DNA from: Epithemia pelagica
Taxonomy: Eukaryota > Bacillariophyta > Bacillariophyceae > Surirellales > Surirellaceae
Length of the DNA stretch: 64,000 bases
Reading direction: 5' to 3'
Assembly (NCBI GenBank): GCA_946965045.2
Contig: OX337238.1
Coordinates: 2,170,001-2,234,000 of the forward strand
Of this stretch, positions 23,302 to 34,400 are shown in pieces. Under the pieces are notes generated by a model. The model was not told the DNA's origin. It did not search any database and saw nothing but the letters and a program-made list of their open reading frames with translations. How positions within the stretch are numbered: position 1 is the stretch's first letter; each line of letters opens with the position of its first letter. The position numbers were made by a program, and so were the translations under genes.

Positions 23302-26300
23302 ATGAGCATAGGATCTTCCCTCGTCTCCCTTGCGGATGTTCAACGCTTCCAAAAGCGCTTCGATCAAGCCTCGGCTTCAGATTCTTCCTCTGCTCTTTCC
23401 ACCCTCAAGTTGAAAGACGACGACGATGACAAGTACTACGTCCGTCTCTTGCCATTCCGAGATGGCGTGGATGAAGAGCCCTCGAATCTCTTCCTGTGGG
23501 TCCTCCATTTTGTTGACAAGGTCAAGATCTCCGGTCATCCAGAGCCCTTTGCTGCCTGCTGCACCTACTTTCCCCGTGTTACCACAAGTCTCGTAGCGGA
23601 CAAGTTCCATGATGCATTCCAGGCCTTGCCTGATGGCGCCGACCTCGATGAGGCGTGTTTCAAACGGTTGATTGCTATGATCTTCGAACCCAAGTTGACG
23701 GTTTCCGAAGTCAATGCCTTTCGGGCACACCTTCTTAGCGGTCCTCGCAAGCCACCTGATATGAACGTGGATATCCATTATCACACTCTCCAGAAGATTT
23801 CCAACGGTCTCCGTTACTTGTCTAACGACAACGCTGTCCAAGCCCTCACTGACGATGAGTTGAAGCAAGCCTTCTATCTCGGCTCTCCTGTTGCTTGGCG
23901 CAACAAGTTCAAGACGGTCAATCCCTTGGTTGCAGATTTGGTGAATCATTTCAACATCACCGACCTTCTTCATGCGATGCGTGGCTATCAAAAGGTCTCC
24001 CAAGAAAAGATGGCTGCCAATGCACAGTCCCAGGCCAAGTCCCGCAATCCTCGCGATGATTCCACTTCTCGCGGTTCCACGAAGCGTTTTTGCTCCTCTA
24101 ATGGTGGCCGTGGCGGTCTTCGCGGCGGCAATCGCCAGTCCAATGGTGGACGCCAAGCGTCCGGTGATCGTCCCGTCAATGACGGCGATTCCTGTCCGTA
24201 CAAGGACGCGATTCCTTCGCATGCCAATCATACTTGGGCCAACTGCATCTACAACCCGCAGTCATCCAATTTTAACCAAGAGCGTTTCAACGCCTTTCTT
24301 GCCCGTACCGGGTCTGGTCTTCGGACCCCTACTGGGTCTCACCCCAACAATGGTTCTCAGAACCAAGGCCGTAATGGCCAAGGCTCTCGTAGCCAGGGAA
24401 CTCCCTCGTCTGGAGGATCGCGCCCTATTGGCTCCAGTTGGGGTGCTGTTCCCCGTCGTCCTGGATCTGGCTCAGACCAGCATGCCTCTGAAGGCACCAA
24501 CACAGGCGACAATCCACCGGTTGATCCGTCGTTGGCCGAGCCGTTGCCTTCTGTGCAAGACGCGGCTTATCGTGCTCGTCAACGTCCTCTCGCTGATACG
24601 CGTGATTGGTCGAGTCTCCGTAATGCCGATCGCACGGTCCCCGGTATGTGCTCTTCTTCCTTTTTTACCTCATCCTCTCCGGATAATTCTCATCATCTTG
24701 ATGTTCTTTTTGCTCAGCAATGTCACATCCAGACTGGCCCTCCACAGGCTATGCCGGCCGAGAATGCCATCCTCAGGCCCCAATTCTCGAGGTCCGCGAA
24801 CAATTGTACAAGATCTACGGGCGTAACATGGACATCGCCCACATCTACGACTTGTCCTCCCCTGGAGGCAACGACGAATACTGTCGTTTCCCCTTATCTT
24901 AATCCTACGGATGCTGTCATCGCTGACATCGTTGATCCCAATAATGGTTTTTTATCTAACCTAGATCACTATGAAGATGTCTACTCATCTAGTTCTGTCT
25001 CTGACATTCCTAGTCTATCTAGTCCTCTTTCGGTCGCTCCCTCTGAGCCTCCGTCTGTTCCCCTCACCATTTTGATGGCTCGGTCCATTGGTGGAGTCGA
25101 GAACACCGTCCCGTTGCGTGCCCTGCTCGATTCAGGCGCCGACAAGACGATCCTGCACGCGCGCTGTCTTCAGCCCGGCATGCATCCACGTGTAACCAAT
25201 CGGTCTGTCAATACCACCATGGGTACGCGCGACCACGTCTCCGAGATTCTTCTCGAAGATTTGGTTCTCCCCGAGTTTTCTCGGACCAAACACATTTCAT
25301 ACCCCCTTTGGGCCGATATCTTTGATGCCCCCACTTGTCGTTATGACATCATTATTGGTCGCGATCTTTTGCGTCGTTTGGGCATTGTGCTCAACTTTCA
25401 CACTGGTCTCACAACTTGGGACTCCGTTGATGTCGCTATGCGCCATCGCGATTCATTCGCCACTGACCAGACATTCATGTCTCATTTCATCGACATCTTT
25501 GCCGACGATCCCATTATTGGTGATCAATTCCTCTTGGATTCGAACTACGTTCCTACGGATCTACAAGATCTGATTGACAAACAACATCATCTTACCGATG
25601 CCCAAAAGCAAGATCTTCTTGCTATTTGGCAAGACTGTGGCAAAATCTTCGATGGTGAGCTCCGTGAATATCCGGACCGAACGCTCCATCTTCATCTCAA
25701 GCCTGATGCCCAGCCTGTCCATCATCGTCACTTTTCAGTGCCCCGCAATATACATGATACTTTCACGAAGGAGCTGTGGCGCTTCGTCGACATCGGTATC
25801 CTTGAGCGCGTCGGTTCTACCGAATGGGCTGCTCCTCACTTTGCCATTCCCAAAAAGGATGGTCGTATCCGAATGATTTCGGACTTTCGTTCTTTGAACG
25901 CCCAACTCTACCGTCGGGTCTACCCCTTTCCTCGTATCGAGGACATGCTCCGTAAACGGAAAGGCTACAAGTATTTTACAAAGTTAGACATCTCCATGTG
26001 TTTTTACACATTCCGCCTCGATGAGGAATCCAGCAATCTTTGCGTCATTACTACGCCTTTTGGCAAATTCCGTTACCGTCGCTTACCGATGGGTGTTAAA
26101 CAGTCTCCTGACTTCTGTCAAGAGATTATGGAAGACGTCCTCAAGGACTTCAGCGACCATGTCGAAGTCTATATTGACGACATTGGCATCTTCTCCAATT
26201 CTTGGGAAGAACACGTGGACATCTTGTCCAAAGTTCTCCAACGTCTTCAAGACAAGAACTTCTCCATCAACCCTTCCAAATGTGAATGGGCCGTTAAAGA

Positions 26301-28371
26301 AACGGAATGGCTCGGCCATTGGCTCACGCCCACTGGGATCAAGCCCTGGAAAAAGAAGATTTCTGCCATCTTGGCATTGGCTCCGCCAAAAACCATGAAA
26401 GAACTACGTTCCTTCATTGGCATGATCAATTTCTATCGCCACATGTATCCGCAACGATCTCATATTCTTGCTCCCCTCACATCCATTACGGGTAACAAGA
26501 CCCTCGTTTGGTCCCCGCAATGTCAGCGTGCTTTCGACAAAGCCAAGTCCATGCTCGCACATGATGCCTTTCTTCGGTATCCCGACCATTACCTTCCCTT
26601 CCATGTCTATGTGGACGCCTCTGATTACCAGCTTGGTGCTGTAATCATGCAACAAGACGTTCCCGTCGCATATTACTCTCGCAAATTAAACCCTGCTCAA
26701 CGCAACTACACTACTATGGAAAAGGAGTTACTCTCCATCGTCGAAACCCTTAAGGAGTTCCGCTCCATGCTTCTCGGCTGCGCCGAACTGCACGTCCATA
26801 CGGACCATAAAAATCTTACTTACGCTACGCTCAACTCGCAACGGGTCCTCCGTTGGCGGTTGTTCCTCGAGGAGTATAACCCTATTTTTCATTACGTCCC
26901 TGGCCAGGACAATGTCATCGCCGACGCCTTGTCGCGTCTCCCTCTCTCTGAAGAGGAGGAGAAGAGTGTCTCTCCGTCGTCGACCTCCTCTACGGATGCC
27001 TCGCCGCATCCACGATCGCTCTATGATCATAGCGGACAACACTCAGTGTTGCAAGTGCCTCATGGCCCTAATGATGACCCCCGCTCTCATCACTCGCGTG
27101 ATCCTGACGCTTTCGAATCTCCCATCTTCATGGATGAGGATTTGATCGATGTCTACCTCAATCATCCTCCCATTAACGCAAATCAACCATTGCCCGTCGA
27201 TTACGCGACGATCCATCAACACCAACAAAACGATGCCGCTCTTGTGGCCAAGTTGACCGAACAACCACAGAGATTCCATCTCCAACCCTTCCCTACGGAA
27301 AACCCACAATACAACTTGATTTGTTATCGTCAGAATCCTAATGCCGCATGGCGTATTCGTATCCCAGACAGCCTCTTGGCCCATACCGTCAATTGGTATC
27401 ACCTGTCCCTCAATCACTTGGGGTCTACACGTCTTCGCGAGACGATCTCTATGCACATGAGTCATCCTAATGTGGGTTTGTATTGTGAACAAGCCGTGGC
27501 TAGTTGTGCTACATGCCAACGCTCTAAAGTCATACATCGCCATTACGGTGAACTCCCTCCTCGCGAGGTCCGAGGCAATCCATGGGCTGACATCTCTGTC
27601 GACCTCATTGGACCATGGAACGTTACCGTTCATGGGCAGAAATTAACATTTCAAGCCTTGACTATTATCGATAATGTCACTAACTTCTGCGAACTCATTC
27701 GCATCCATGACAAGACGGCACGTCATGTGGGTCTGCAATTGGAAAACGCGTGGCTCGCACGCTATCCACGTCCCGTTCGTTGCCTTTTTGATCAAGGCGG
27801 TGAATTTATTGGACATGCGTTCACGCAAGTTCTTCGAAACCATGGCATTAAGCCAGTGCCGTTGACGGCCAAGAATTCTCAATCAAATGCTCTTTGCGAG
27901 CGACTACATTTGACTGTTGGCAACACTCTTCGTGTGATCACCAACTATGAACCACCACAAGATGCGCACAATGCTGCACTTGCCGTGGATACTGCTCTGC
28001 AGACCGCTGCGTATTTCACTCGCACTGCCATTCATGGCGCCTTGAAATATTCTCCCGGCAGCCTTGCGTTCCATCGCGACATGCTGTTCGACATCCCGAT
28101 TATCGCGGACATGGAAACAGTCCGTCTGAAACGACAACAAATTGTCGATGAACGCGCTCGTCTCGCAAATCGTTCTCGTGTCTTTCATGATTACGCTGTC
28201 AACGATCGTGTGTTGCTCCGCGCCACGAATCCGGACAAGCTTGAGCTTCGCACAAGCCCCAATCCCTTTCGGATTACACAGGTCCATTCCAATGGCACTG
28301 TGACTATCCAACGTGGTCCCCACGTCACTGAACGAATCAACATTCGTCGTCTTGTTCCATTTCGTGAATAA
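23302..28371 (+). CDS. Ty3/Gypsy Gag-Pol polyprotein, 1689 aa
   Basis: One unbroken frame, ATG at 23302. Gag covers about residues 1-290 and is followed by an RG/Q/S-rich tail. A zinc-knuckle-like stretch with C, H, H, C spacing lies near residues 297-315 (SCPYKD...HANHTWANC). The aspartic protease has DSGA at about residue 610. Reverse transcriptase has the YIDD box at residue ~957. RNase H follows, with VDASD near 1104 and TDHKNL. Integrase has an HHCC-type zinc domain (ending SCATCQRSK) and a DDE core: SVDLIGPW (~1433), DQGGEF (~1497) and the Glu of CERLH (~1532). The order RT-RNase H-integrase is Ty3/Gypsy. No chromodomain is visible at the C-terminus. It would copy its own RNA into DNA and insert it. 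Confidence 0.95.
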   Translation: MSIGSSLVSLADVQRFQKRFDQASASDSSSALSTLKLKDDDDDKYYVRLLPFRDGVDEEPSNLFLWVLHFVDKVKISGHPEPFAACCTYFPRVTTSLVADKFHDAFQALPDGADLDEACFKRLIAMIFEPKLTVSEVNAFRAHLLSGPRKPPDMNVDIHYHTLQKISNGLRYLSNDNAVQALTDDELKQAFYLGSPVAWRNKFKTVNPLVADLVNHFNITDLLHAMRGYQKVSQEKMAANAQSQAKSRNPRDDSTSRGSTKRFCSSNGGRGGLRGGNRQSNGGRQASGDRPVNDGDSCPYKDAIPSHANHTWANCIYNPQSSNFNQERFNAFLARTGSGLRTPTGSHPNNGSQNQGRNGQGSRSQGTPSSGGSRPIGSSWGAVPRRPGSGSDQHASEGTNTGDNPPVDPSLAEPLPSVQDAAYRARQRPLADTRDWSSLRNADRTVPGMCSSSFFTSSSPDNSHHLDVLFAQQCHIQTGPPQAMPAENAILRPQFSRSANNCTRSTGVTWTSPTSTTCPPLEATTNTVVSPYLNPTDAVIADIVDPNNGFLSNLDHYEDVYSSSSVSDIPSLSSPLSVAPSEPPSVPLTILMARSIGGVENTVPLRALLDSGADKTILHARCLQPGMHPRVTNRSVNTTMGTRDHVSEILLEDLVLPEFSRTKHISYPLWADIFDAPTCRYDIIIGRDLLRRLGIVLNFHTGLTTWDSVDVAMRHRDSFATDQTFMSHFIDIFADDPIIGDQFLLDSNYVPTDLQDLIDKQHHLTDAQKQDLLAIWQDCGKIFDGELREYPDRTLHLHLKPDAQPVHHRHFSVPRNIHDTFTKELWRFVDIGILERVGSTEWAAPHFAIPKKDGRIRMISDFRSLNAQLYRRVYPFPRIEDMLRKRKGYKYFTKLDISMCFYTFRLDEESSNLCVITTPFGKFRYRRLPMGVKQSPDFCQEIMEDVLKDFSDHVEVYIDDIGIFSNSWEEHVDILSKVLQRLQDKNFSINPSKCEWAVKETEWLGHWLTPTGIKPWKKKISAILALAPPKTMKELRSFIGMINFYRHMYPQRSHILAPLTSITGNKTLVWSPQCQRAFDKAKSMLAHDAFLRYPDHYLPFHVYVDASDYQLGAVIMQQDVPVAYYSRKLNPAQRNYTTMEKELLSIVETLKEFRSMLLGCAELHVHTDHKNLTYATLNSQRVLRWRLFLEEYNPIFHYVPGQDNVIADALSRLPLSEEEEKSVSPSSTSSTDASPHPRSLYDHSGQHSVLQVPHGPNDDPRSHHSRDPDAFESPIFMDEDLIDVYLNHPPINANQPLPVDYATIHQHQQNDAALVAKLTEQPQRFHLQPFPTENPQYNLICYRQNPNAAWRIRIPDSLLAHTVNWYHLSLNHLGSTRLRETISMHMSHPNVGLYCEQAVASCATCQRSKVIHRHYGELPPREVRGNPWADISVDLIGPWNVTVHGQKLTFQALTIIDNVTNFCELIRIHDKTARHVGLQLENAWLARYPRPVRCLFDQGGEFIGHAFTQVLRNHGIKPVPLTAKNSQSNALCERLHLTVGNTLRVITNYEPPQDAHNAALAVDTALQTAAYFTRTAIHGALKYSPGSLAFHRDMLFDIPIIADMETVRLKRQQIVDERARLANRSRVFHDYAVNDRVLLRATNPDKLELRTSPNPFRITQVHSNGTVTIQRGPHVTERINIRRLVPFRE

Positions 28372-28451
28372 ATGGGTTTTAATGCTGGCCTCCAAGCTTT
28401 CCCATTCTTGTCCCGCTCGAACTCCCTAGGTCCGACCAGGGAGAGGTAGAG

Positions 28452-28668
28452 TGCGGTACCCCTATATGGATCCCGCCATACGTGTCGCCACGTTCCATTC
28501 CCGGTTCGCGTTCTTGACACTGCGACATGAGTCTTCCGCCACCTGGCTGTTCCTCCTCCAGTCATTTCTCGTCGCACGTGGCACTGTGGATTCCTCATTC
28601 CTCCTAATTCCTCGTAATTCCTAAAGATCACAATTTTTTATACCGTGCTAATTTACATGGGTATGGCA
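28452..28668 (+). repeat. 3' LTR of Ty3/Gypsy element
   Basis: 217 bp, partner of 22958-23173, followed by target duplication CCCGA at 28669-28673. Confidence 0.95.
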
Positions 28669-28673
28669 CCCGA

Positions 28674-29536
28674 AGGGTACTGTTTTCACCACGCACCTTT
28701 TGACAAGGACAATGGACATGCACCATGCACCATCACAATGCATTCTCCATCATCTGCACACCATGGACATTTGACATATAGACCATAGATAGTGTTTTGC
28801 TCAACCCCCATCCTTTCTTTTTTTTCTAGGATAAATGTGCTTGGTTCTAGTGTTTGTGTCCGTTTAAAAGTGAACCCTCTTCCACAACACCGTGCTGTTG
28901 CCGTAGGCTTGTCTCTTAGACCTACCACAGTCCTATTTTAGAATACGTCTCTTTCTACTTGCGTTATGGAGCATGTAGAGTGTAGAGTCCCCTGCACTGC
29001 TGGGGAAGACAAGTCATGCTCATGGCAATAAAAAAAAGAACCAAAAGGAGCAGGTCGACATCGCAATCCACTAAAGACCCAAACTGAGCGACAGAGGAAA
29101 AATGGATGGCTTCCTCCACTTATCCTATCTACTCCTAATTGAGGTCTATAGCTATATTGTGTCCTATGAATCCAACAAATGATGCCAGCAGCCCCCAATG
29201 GCATCGACCAAAATGGATGTTACATGGCACAAACAAATGACACACTTTGGCAACGTAGTGAGAGCCTAAAACTAAACATTGTCCATTCCAATGCAAGTAT
29301 TAGTCATTCCAGAACTTACCATGCTGGATGCGCAGTGACAAAGATGAGATGAGATGCCCAGGGACGAAGCATGAGGCCGTTTTTGGTGTTGGTTTGGTCA
29401 TTGCCTCGTTTTGTTGCCTGCATCGATTTTGTGGCCTCTGGCCTCTGGCTCATCGAACACAATTTTGAGTCTTGTTGAGCAGAACGCCTGCCATCTTCCA
29501 ACTGTCACAGCACGCCAGCCTTTCCAGACGGATGTA
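28674..29536. other. No supported gene
   Basis: Stops in all frames; only short motif-free ORFs. It lies between the Ty3/Gypsy element and element 3. Confidence 0.4.
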
Positions 29537-29870
29537 CAATACCAGCTAACGGTCATAACGTTTTTCTGGGGTCACGTGTCCCAACACCAATTTTGCTCCG
29601 CAGACTCATTCCCAAACCATGCCGGCGCCCATAGATAAAAAAATCCCAGACTTTAGTTGGACATTTTTCTTTTTAAGTCTATCGTTAAATTTCTGTCGTA
29701 CCACCACTCCCGTTCACTCATGATCCATCCAACTCGGAAGTCTCCCTCCGAGGCCATCGAGACCACCAATGGTGGTATCACAATGACAAACCATTGCTAT
29801 CGAAGCATCCAGCATCCATTCAATCAAAGAGTGGATTGTCGAATAAACTCTGTGTACAACTCTTTCGACC

Positions 29871-31349
29871 ATGCCGTCCCTACCCCCGCAGATCAATGCC
29901 CCTCCGATCTACGTCAAGGCGATTGACGACCATTTACGTATCGGAAGCTTTGTCCATGTGCACCTTGCAGAACGCAACTTCACCACCATTGCCCGCATCC
30001 ACTCCAGAGTCGGAAAATCCGGCCTTAGGTTTGTTGTATACCCCCCACTGTTCCCAAAGGACGACAAACCACACCCTTCTCACGGCCCCTTACCGACACA
30101 TCACTATCCTCGTATTTTGATTTCCACTGGATGTCGAAACGTCGAGTTATACCAATCCAGGTTGATTGTTGAAAAAAAACAAGATGGTGCATCCATAATC
30201 GTTTGCCCGGCCTTTGTGTTTACGTACTACGAATTCAAGCACCCGAAGAATGCCTGGACTCATGGGCTCAAGAATGTGTTCATTGTTCGCTTTGAGGCTG
30301 TGAAAAAAGATCCGGACAACCCCTCATGCCCCATTTCACTCCGAGAGGTCGACAACCAAGATCTTTACATTTGTTTCCCGAATGAACACCAGCTTCGTCA
30401 AGTGGTTGATGATGCCATTCGGCCTCCACGTTGTTTCCACCAATCAGCCTTTGTCGGGCTGTTTATGATTCGCAAGGCACTGTTCAAACTCCTCAACAAA
30501 TGTTCAGGACAGTCAGAAGAAGAAGAGGTCGATCGCGAAACCATTGGTCTCATCCCGACAGAAACCTGGACTTATATAGTCCATCTCTGCCGCCAAGAAG
30601 GAATGAAGACTCACGAGACGAAGGGTTCGGCATCATATCTTGATGTCGAACCCAATTTTACCAGGAAGAAGGTCCGAATGGAGTATCCGACGACCATCAT
30701 TCGGTTTGAATCGCCATCTGAACTTCAATTCTTGCGCGGACTTTTGGGATTTGGTTCGACATATGGCTCGACTGAACGAAAGCCAACGCTCAAGGATGGC
30801 CCAGAAGGCGTTAGTATCAAGCCAGACCACCGCTTGACTGTTGTCAATGGCGTAGTCTCCGAAGACAGCGACAACGAATCGAACTTTAAGGTTCGATCTC
30901 GAGCACAGAGAGTTGATTTGTGCTGGTCAGACTTTCACTGCCAGGTTGTTGTGGGCTACGAGCAATACCAATACTCCGTTGGAAACGATGGTAAAATCAG
31001 GAACGCTCCACCGAATCCTGCCATGTCGAAGTTGCTACGTGGTGATTACTCCGAAGAAGACCCGACTTTGGTGTCCTCGAAAGAGAGTTCGGTCAATTCC
31101 CCTTCCCACAAGTCTCCCCGTCTCAACAAGAACGATGACCAAGTTTTGATTGGCCAGCAATTCGCCGATTGGGACGACGAGAACGTGTACGAGGTCATTT
31201 CTGTAGATGATGGTTGTTCCGGTCTGTTTGTTCTTGCCCGAGTCATTGGAGGACCGTTGTACGACCATGATTTGTCCGACGAACATCAAAAGACTGAGAA
31301 ATGGGAAGACATTGACGAAGTCAAACTACTTATTCGCCAATACAACTAA
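29871..31349 (+). CDS. Orphan accessory protein of element 3, 492 aa
   Basis: Unbroken ORF with ATG at 29871 and its stop about 80 bp from the stop of the convergent transposase gene. I do not recognise the family. Residues ~15-60 (RIGSFVHVHLAERNF) look like a small beta-rich module. The middle is mixed and charged. Near residues 425-460 there is a second short beta-rich stretch (IGQQFADWDDENVYEVIS) of the kind seen in chromatin- or integrase-linked small barrels. Ser/Lys-rich low complexity precedes it. Its position inside element 3 and tail-to-tail pairing with the transposase suggest an accessory function in transposition; that is inference. Confidence 0.7.
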   Translation: MPSLPPQINAPPIYVKAIDDHLRIGSFVHVHLAERNFTTIARIHSRVGKSGLRFVVYPPLFPKDDKPHPSHGPLPTHHYPRILISTGCRNVELYQSRLIVEKKQDGASIIVCPAFVFTYYEFKHPKNAWTHGLKNVFIVRFEAVKKDPDNPSCPISLREVDNQDLYICFPNEHQLRQVVDDAIRPPRCFHQSAFVGLFMIRKALFKLLNKCSGQSEEEEVDRETIGLIPTETWTYIVHLCRQEGMKTHETKGSASYLDVEPNFTRKKVRMEYPTTIIRFESPSELQFLRGLLGFGSTYGSTERKPTLKDGPEGVSIKPDHRLTVVNGVVSEDSDNESNFKVRSRAQRVDLCWSDFHCQVVVGYEQYQYSVGNDGKIRNAPPNPAMSKLLRGDYSEEDPTLVSSKESSVNSPSHKSPRLNKNDDQVLIGQQFADWDDENVYEVISVDDGCSGLFVLARVIGGPLYDHDLSDEHQKTEKWEDIDEVKLLIRQYN

Positions 31350-31432
31350 CTCTATACTCTATATGACGCTTGCTCTTCTTCTATGATAATCCAATTAGTA
31401 ACTCTAATGCATTCGATTACTCTATCCATTCA

Positions 31433-34400
31433 CTACATCTCCACATAGTCTTCGTCTAGCGTCACAAAGTTCATCAGCTCTGAAAACTCGTCTTCGTCCG
31501 ATTCAGAGTCCGAGTCACTGTCATCGCTGTCTTTGTTACCTTTCGGCGGACGATCGAGCCCAATTGCCCAGTCGTCCTCAACAGGACCTTCCAAGTCCTC
31601 CAATCGAATAGGCGTGTTTTCTGTGACAGCCATTCCATATTCGATTGTTCCGCCATTTCGACGAATCCATCCATCGAACTTTTCAATCTCATCCTCGCTT
31701 TTGTCCAAATACTCACTCTTGATCTGCTCCTCTGTCGTTCCGACAAGGAAAACCATTCTACGTTGTAACCACCTCGCCATTGAGAGCATTCGACTTTTGC
31801 TCCCCTTTCCACCATTTACTGCCCCGCCCCTTTGTGTGCGAGAAAAGTAATAAGTTTTAAATAGACTGTTAAAGGCTGTTGGATCATTCGGTGAGTGGAT
31901 AGTGCAGTGATACAATACACAAGGAACAAACAAACGACTTACCTTCCCACCCCTGTTGTGAATGAATCCACAGGTTCCGCCAGTGGAGTAAGTACTCCAT
32001 CACATGGGCACTACCTAACATATGGGCGTAATTCGTGATGCCCTCTTCACCGTACAGGTCACACCAATTCGCGTAGAAGGTGTCCATGTCGTTCTGGAAG
32101 GACTTGATTTCCCCGTCGGTGAGATCGTGTCGGACGTTGATCTTCTTCAGACCTTCACGGAAGTACTGCACACTGGTACTAAATTGTTGTTTCTTGACTG
32201 GGTCGCTGATGCAGCGCTCAATCAAAAGGTCAAAATTCTTCAACACCTTTCGTATGCGGACATTGTCCATAGTAATGTCCCCGATCTTCTTCTCCTTCTC
32301 ATCAAAGGGCACCTTCCACTGACTTGGTTGGGTAGGGGAACCCAGGATCTGAGTCCTCATTATGTCAGCGATGTCGTACCTGAATTTAGCTGTAGCCACA
32401 TCACTATCGTCTTCCTTCTTCGTATTGGTTAGACCGGACTTAAGGCACATGTACAAGAACTTTATGCCCATTCTGTTCTCGAGATGGAGGAGGCATGGAA
32501 TTGAATCGAGCATCATAACTAAAGCTTCAAGTTTCCGAGACGACTTCATATTCTTCAGTGTCTCATTCGCCTTATGAAACTCCCATTCGGCAGTCAGCTG
32601 TGTCTTCAGACGTTGCTGTCTCAGTTCCAGTCTCCCCGAAATGTCCAGTCGACGGATCTTCAGGTCGTTGGTGATAATATTATTGTACTGGGATCGTAGT
32701 TGGAAGGAGGCCTTGGACAGGTCGAAAGGGATGCATCGAATGTCGGTCAATTGTGATTCACTAGGATTTCCCTTTGGGTCATGATCCATGTTGAGCATGG
32801 AGTGTTTCTTCAACTTTGCCAGGTCCTTGGACATCTCGGGCATCGTTCCCTTCCGGAAATCCTTCACTTCTTTCTTTAGTTCTGCCATATGACTCTCGGT
32901 ACACATTTTTACATGTCGACAAATGAAGTGGGGGTCGGTACTCTTGCCCAACATAACGCAGAACCGACAATCCTTCTTTTCTTTGTTAGTTCGCTGGTGC
33001 AACTTCCCACTCTCCGTCGCACACTTGGAACAGGGAAACCGGCGTTGTTTCGCTGCACCTCCACGGCCCATCAATTTCCAGTCACAGCTCATGTCACAGT
33101 TTGTGACTAAGACTAATTGCTTGATATCAAACTCGCCCGGTAGAACTTTCTCCACCGCCTCCCGAATTTCTTCAAACACCCTTGCGAAAATTCCATGTAC
33201 CATTGGTGTGGATTCCGGAAGGGCGATACATCCAATAGGGAATACAGAATCCCTAGATTGCGCGTAGGGATTGGATGGGTCGTTGAACTTTACTCCAATC
33301 AAAGTGTGAGATAAATTCTTGGTGAATAAGGCACCGTCCAGACTTTGGGCCAACTTGATTGCCCGCGTCAAAGCCTCACTATCCAGAACTTTCCCGGCTT
33401 TTAGTAAACACACTATAACATCGGCCGCACGGAAAGCAAACCCCTCGGTCCCATCCTTTTGGTTGCGCTTCATTACAAAGGGACACTGAGTACGCCCAAA
33501 TGCTTCCACCATTGTAGCGTACTTCTGCAAGCAGTTGGATGATGGTAGAAGGGTGCGCTGTTCGGAACGCCGTCCGTTTCCACCATTCGGAGTAACTCGA
33601 TGCCTTCATAGTTTAAAACTCCTCCTTTCTGATCCATTAGTTTGAGAATTCTATGGGGAGTAAACACATGATCCCTGACATACTGTCGAAAGACAGAGTA
33701 TGCGCATTCCTTGAGTTGTCCACCGTGAATTTCTTCGTCAAGCATCATTTCAGTAAGCTTATTAAAGAAATATCTACCAGACCGACTCCGTTCTGTCAAA
33801 TTCTTGGTCTTGTCGATGATGAAATCCCTCACCTGTTGCACGAGGGTGTCTGCATCACTTTCGGCTAAGCAGGATTGTGGACCAACCTTCATGGTGCATT
33901 GATCGCAAACAACAGACGACGATGTGACTTGATTCTTGTTGTACCGAGCTCTTTCTTCGGCATTTCTCAGAGCTTTTTCACGTTCTTGCAGCTTCCTTTC
34001 TGTTGCTTGTAGACGGTCTTGTGCTGTTCTAAGTTGTCTTTTCAGACGATCAATCTCAGCGAGCAAATCTTCTTGGGTAGATTCTTCAGAGCCTATGGAA
34101 ACAGGTTCCATGAGAACATCAGGAGATGACGGAGCAGAGTTCATGGATGAGGGTGTGTCATCTTCCAGCACTGTTTCGACTCGGATTGCACTGGGACTTG
34201 AGGAAGAGGATGGATTGGTTTCGGAATGGGAATTTGAGCGAGATGGGCTTGGTCTGTCTTGTTGGCCTGTGGTGGTTACTTCTTCGGGTACTACGGTTGA
34301 AGAAGTCGAAGGTGCTTGCGGTTGGCCAATAGGAGCCTGTGAAAGTGGGTCAGATGGTGAGTTTGGAAGGTCTGGGTTTGTGTCCTGGTCGTCCTCGTCT

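Larger units (their letters stand above)
22958..28668 (+). mobile_element. Intact Ty3/Gypsy LTR retrotransposon
   Basis: Two ~216-bp LTRs start TGCGGTACC and end GGTATGGCA, differing by one substitution and a one-base length change. They are flanked by the 5-bp target duplication CCCGA (22953-22957 and 28669-28673). A single 1689-codon ORF fills the inside. A purine tract (AGGGAGAGGTAGA, about 28439-28451) sits just before the 3' LTR as the polypurine tract. The near-identical LTRs and unbroken ORF indicate recent transposition and possible activity. Confidence 0.95.
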
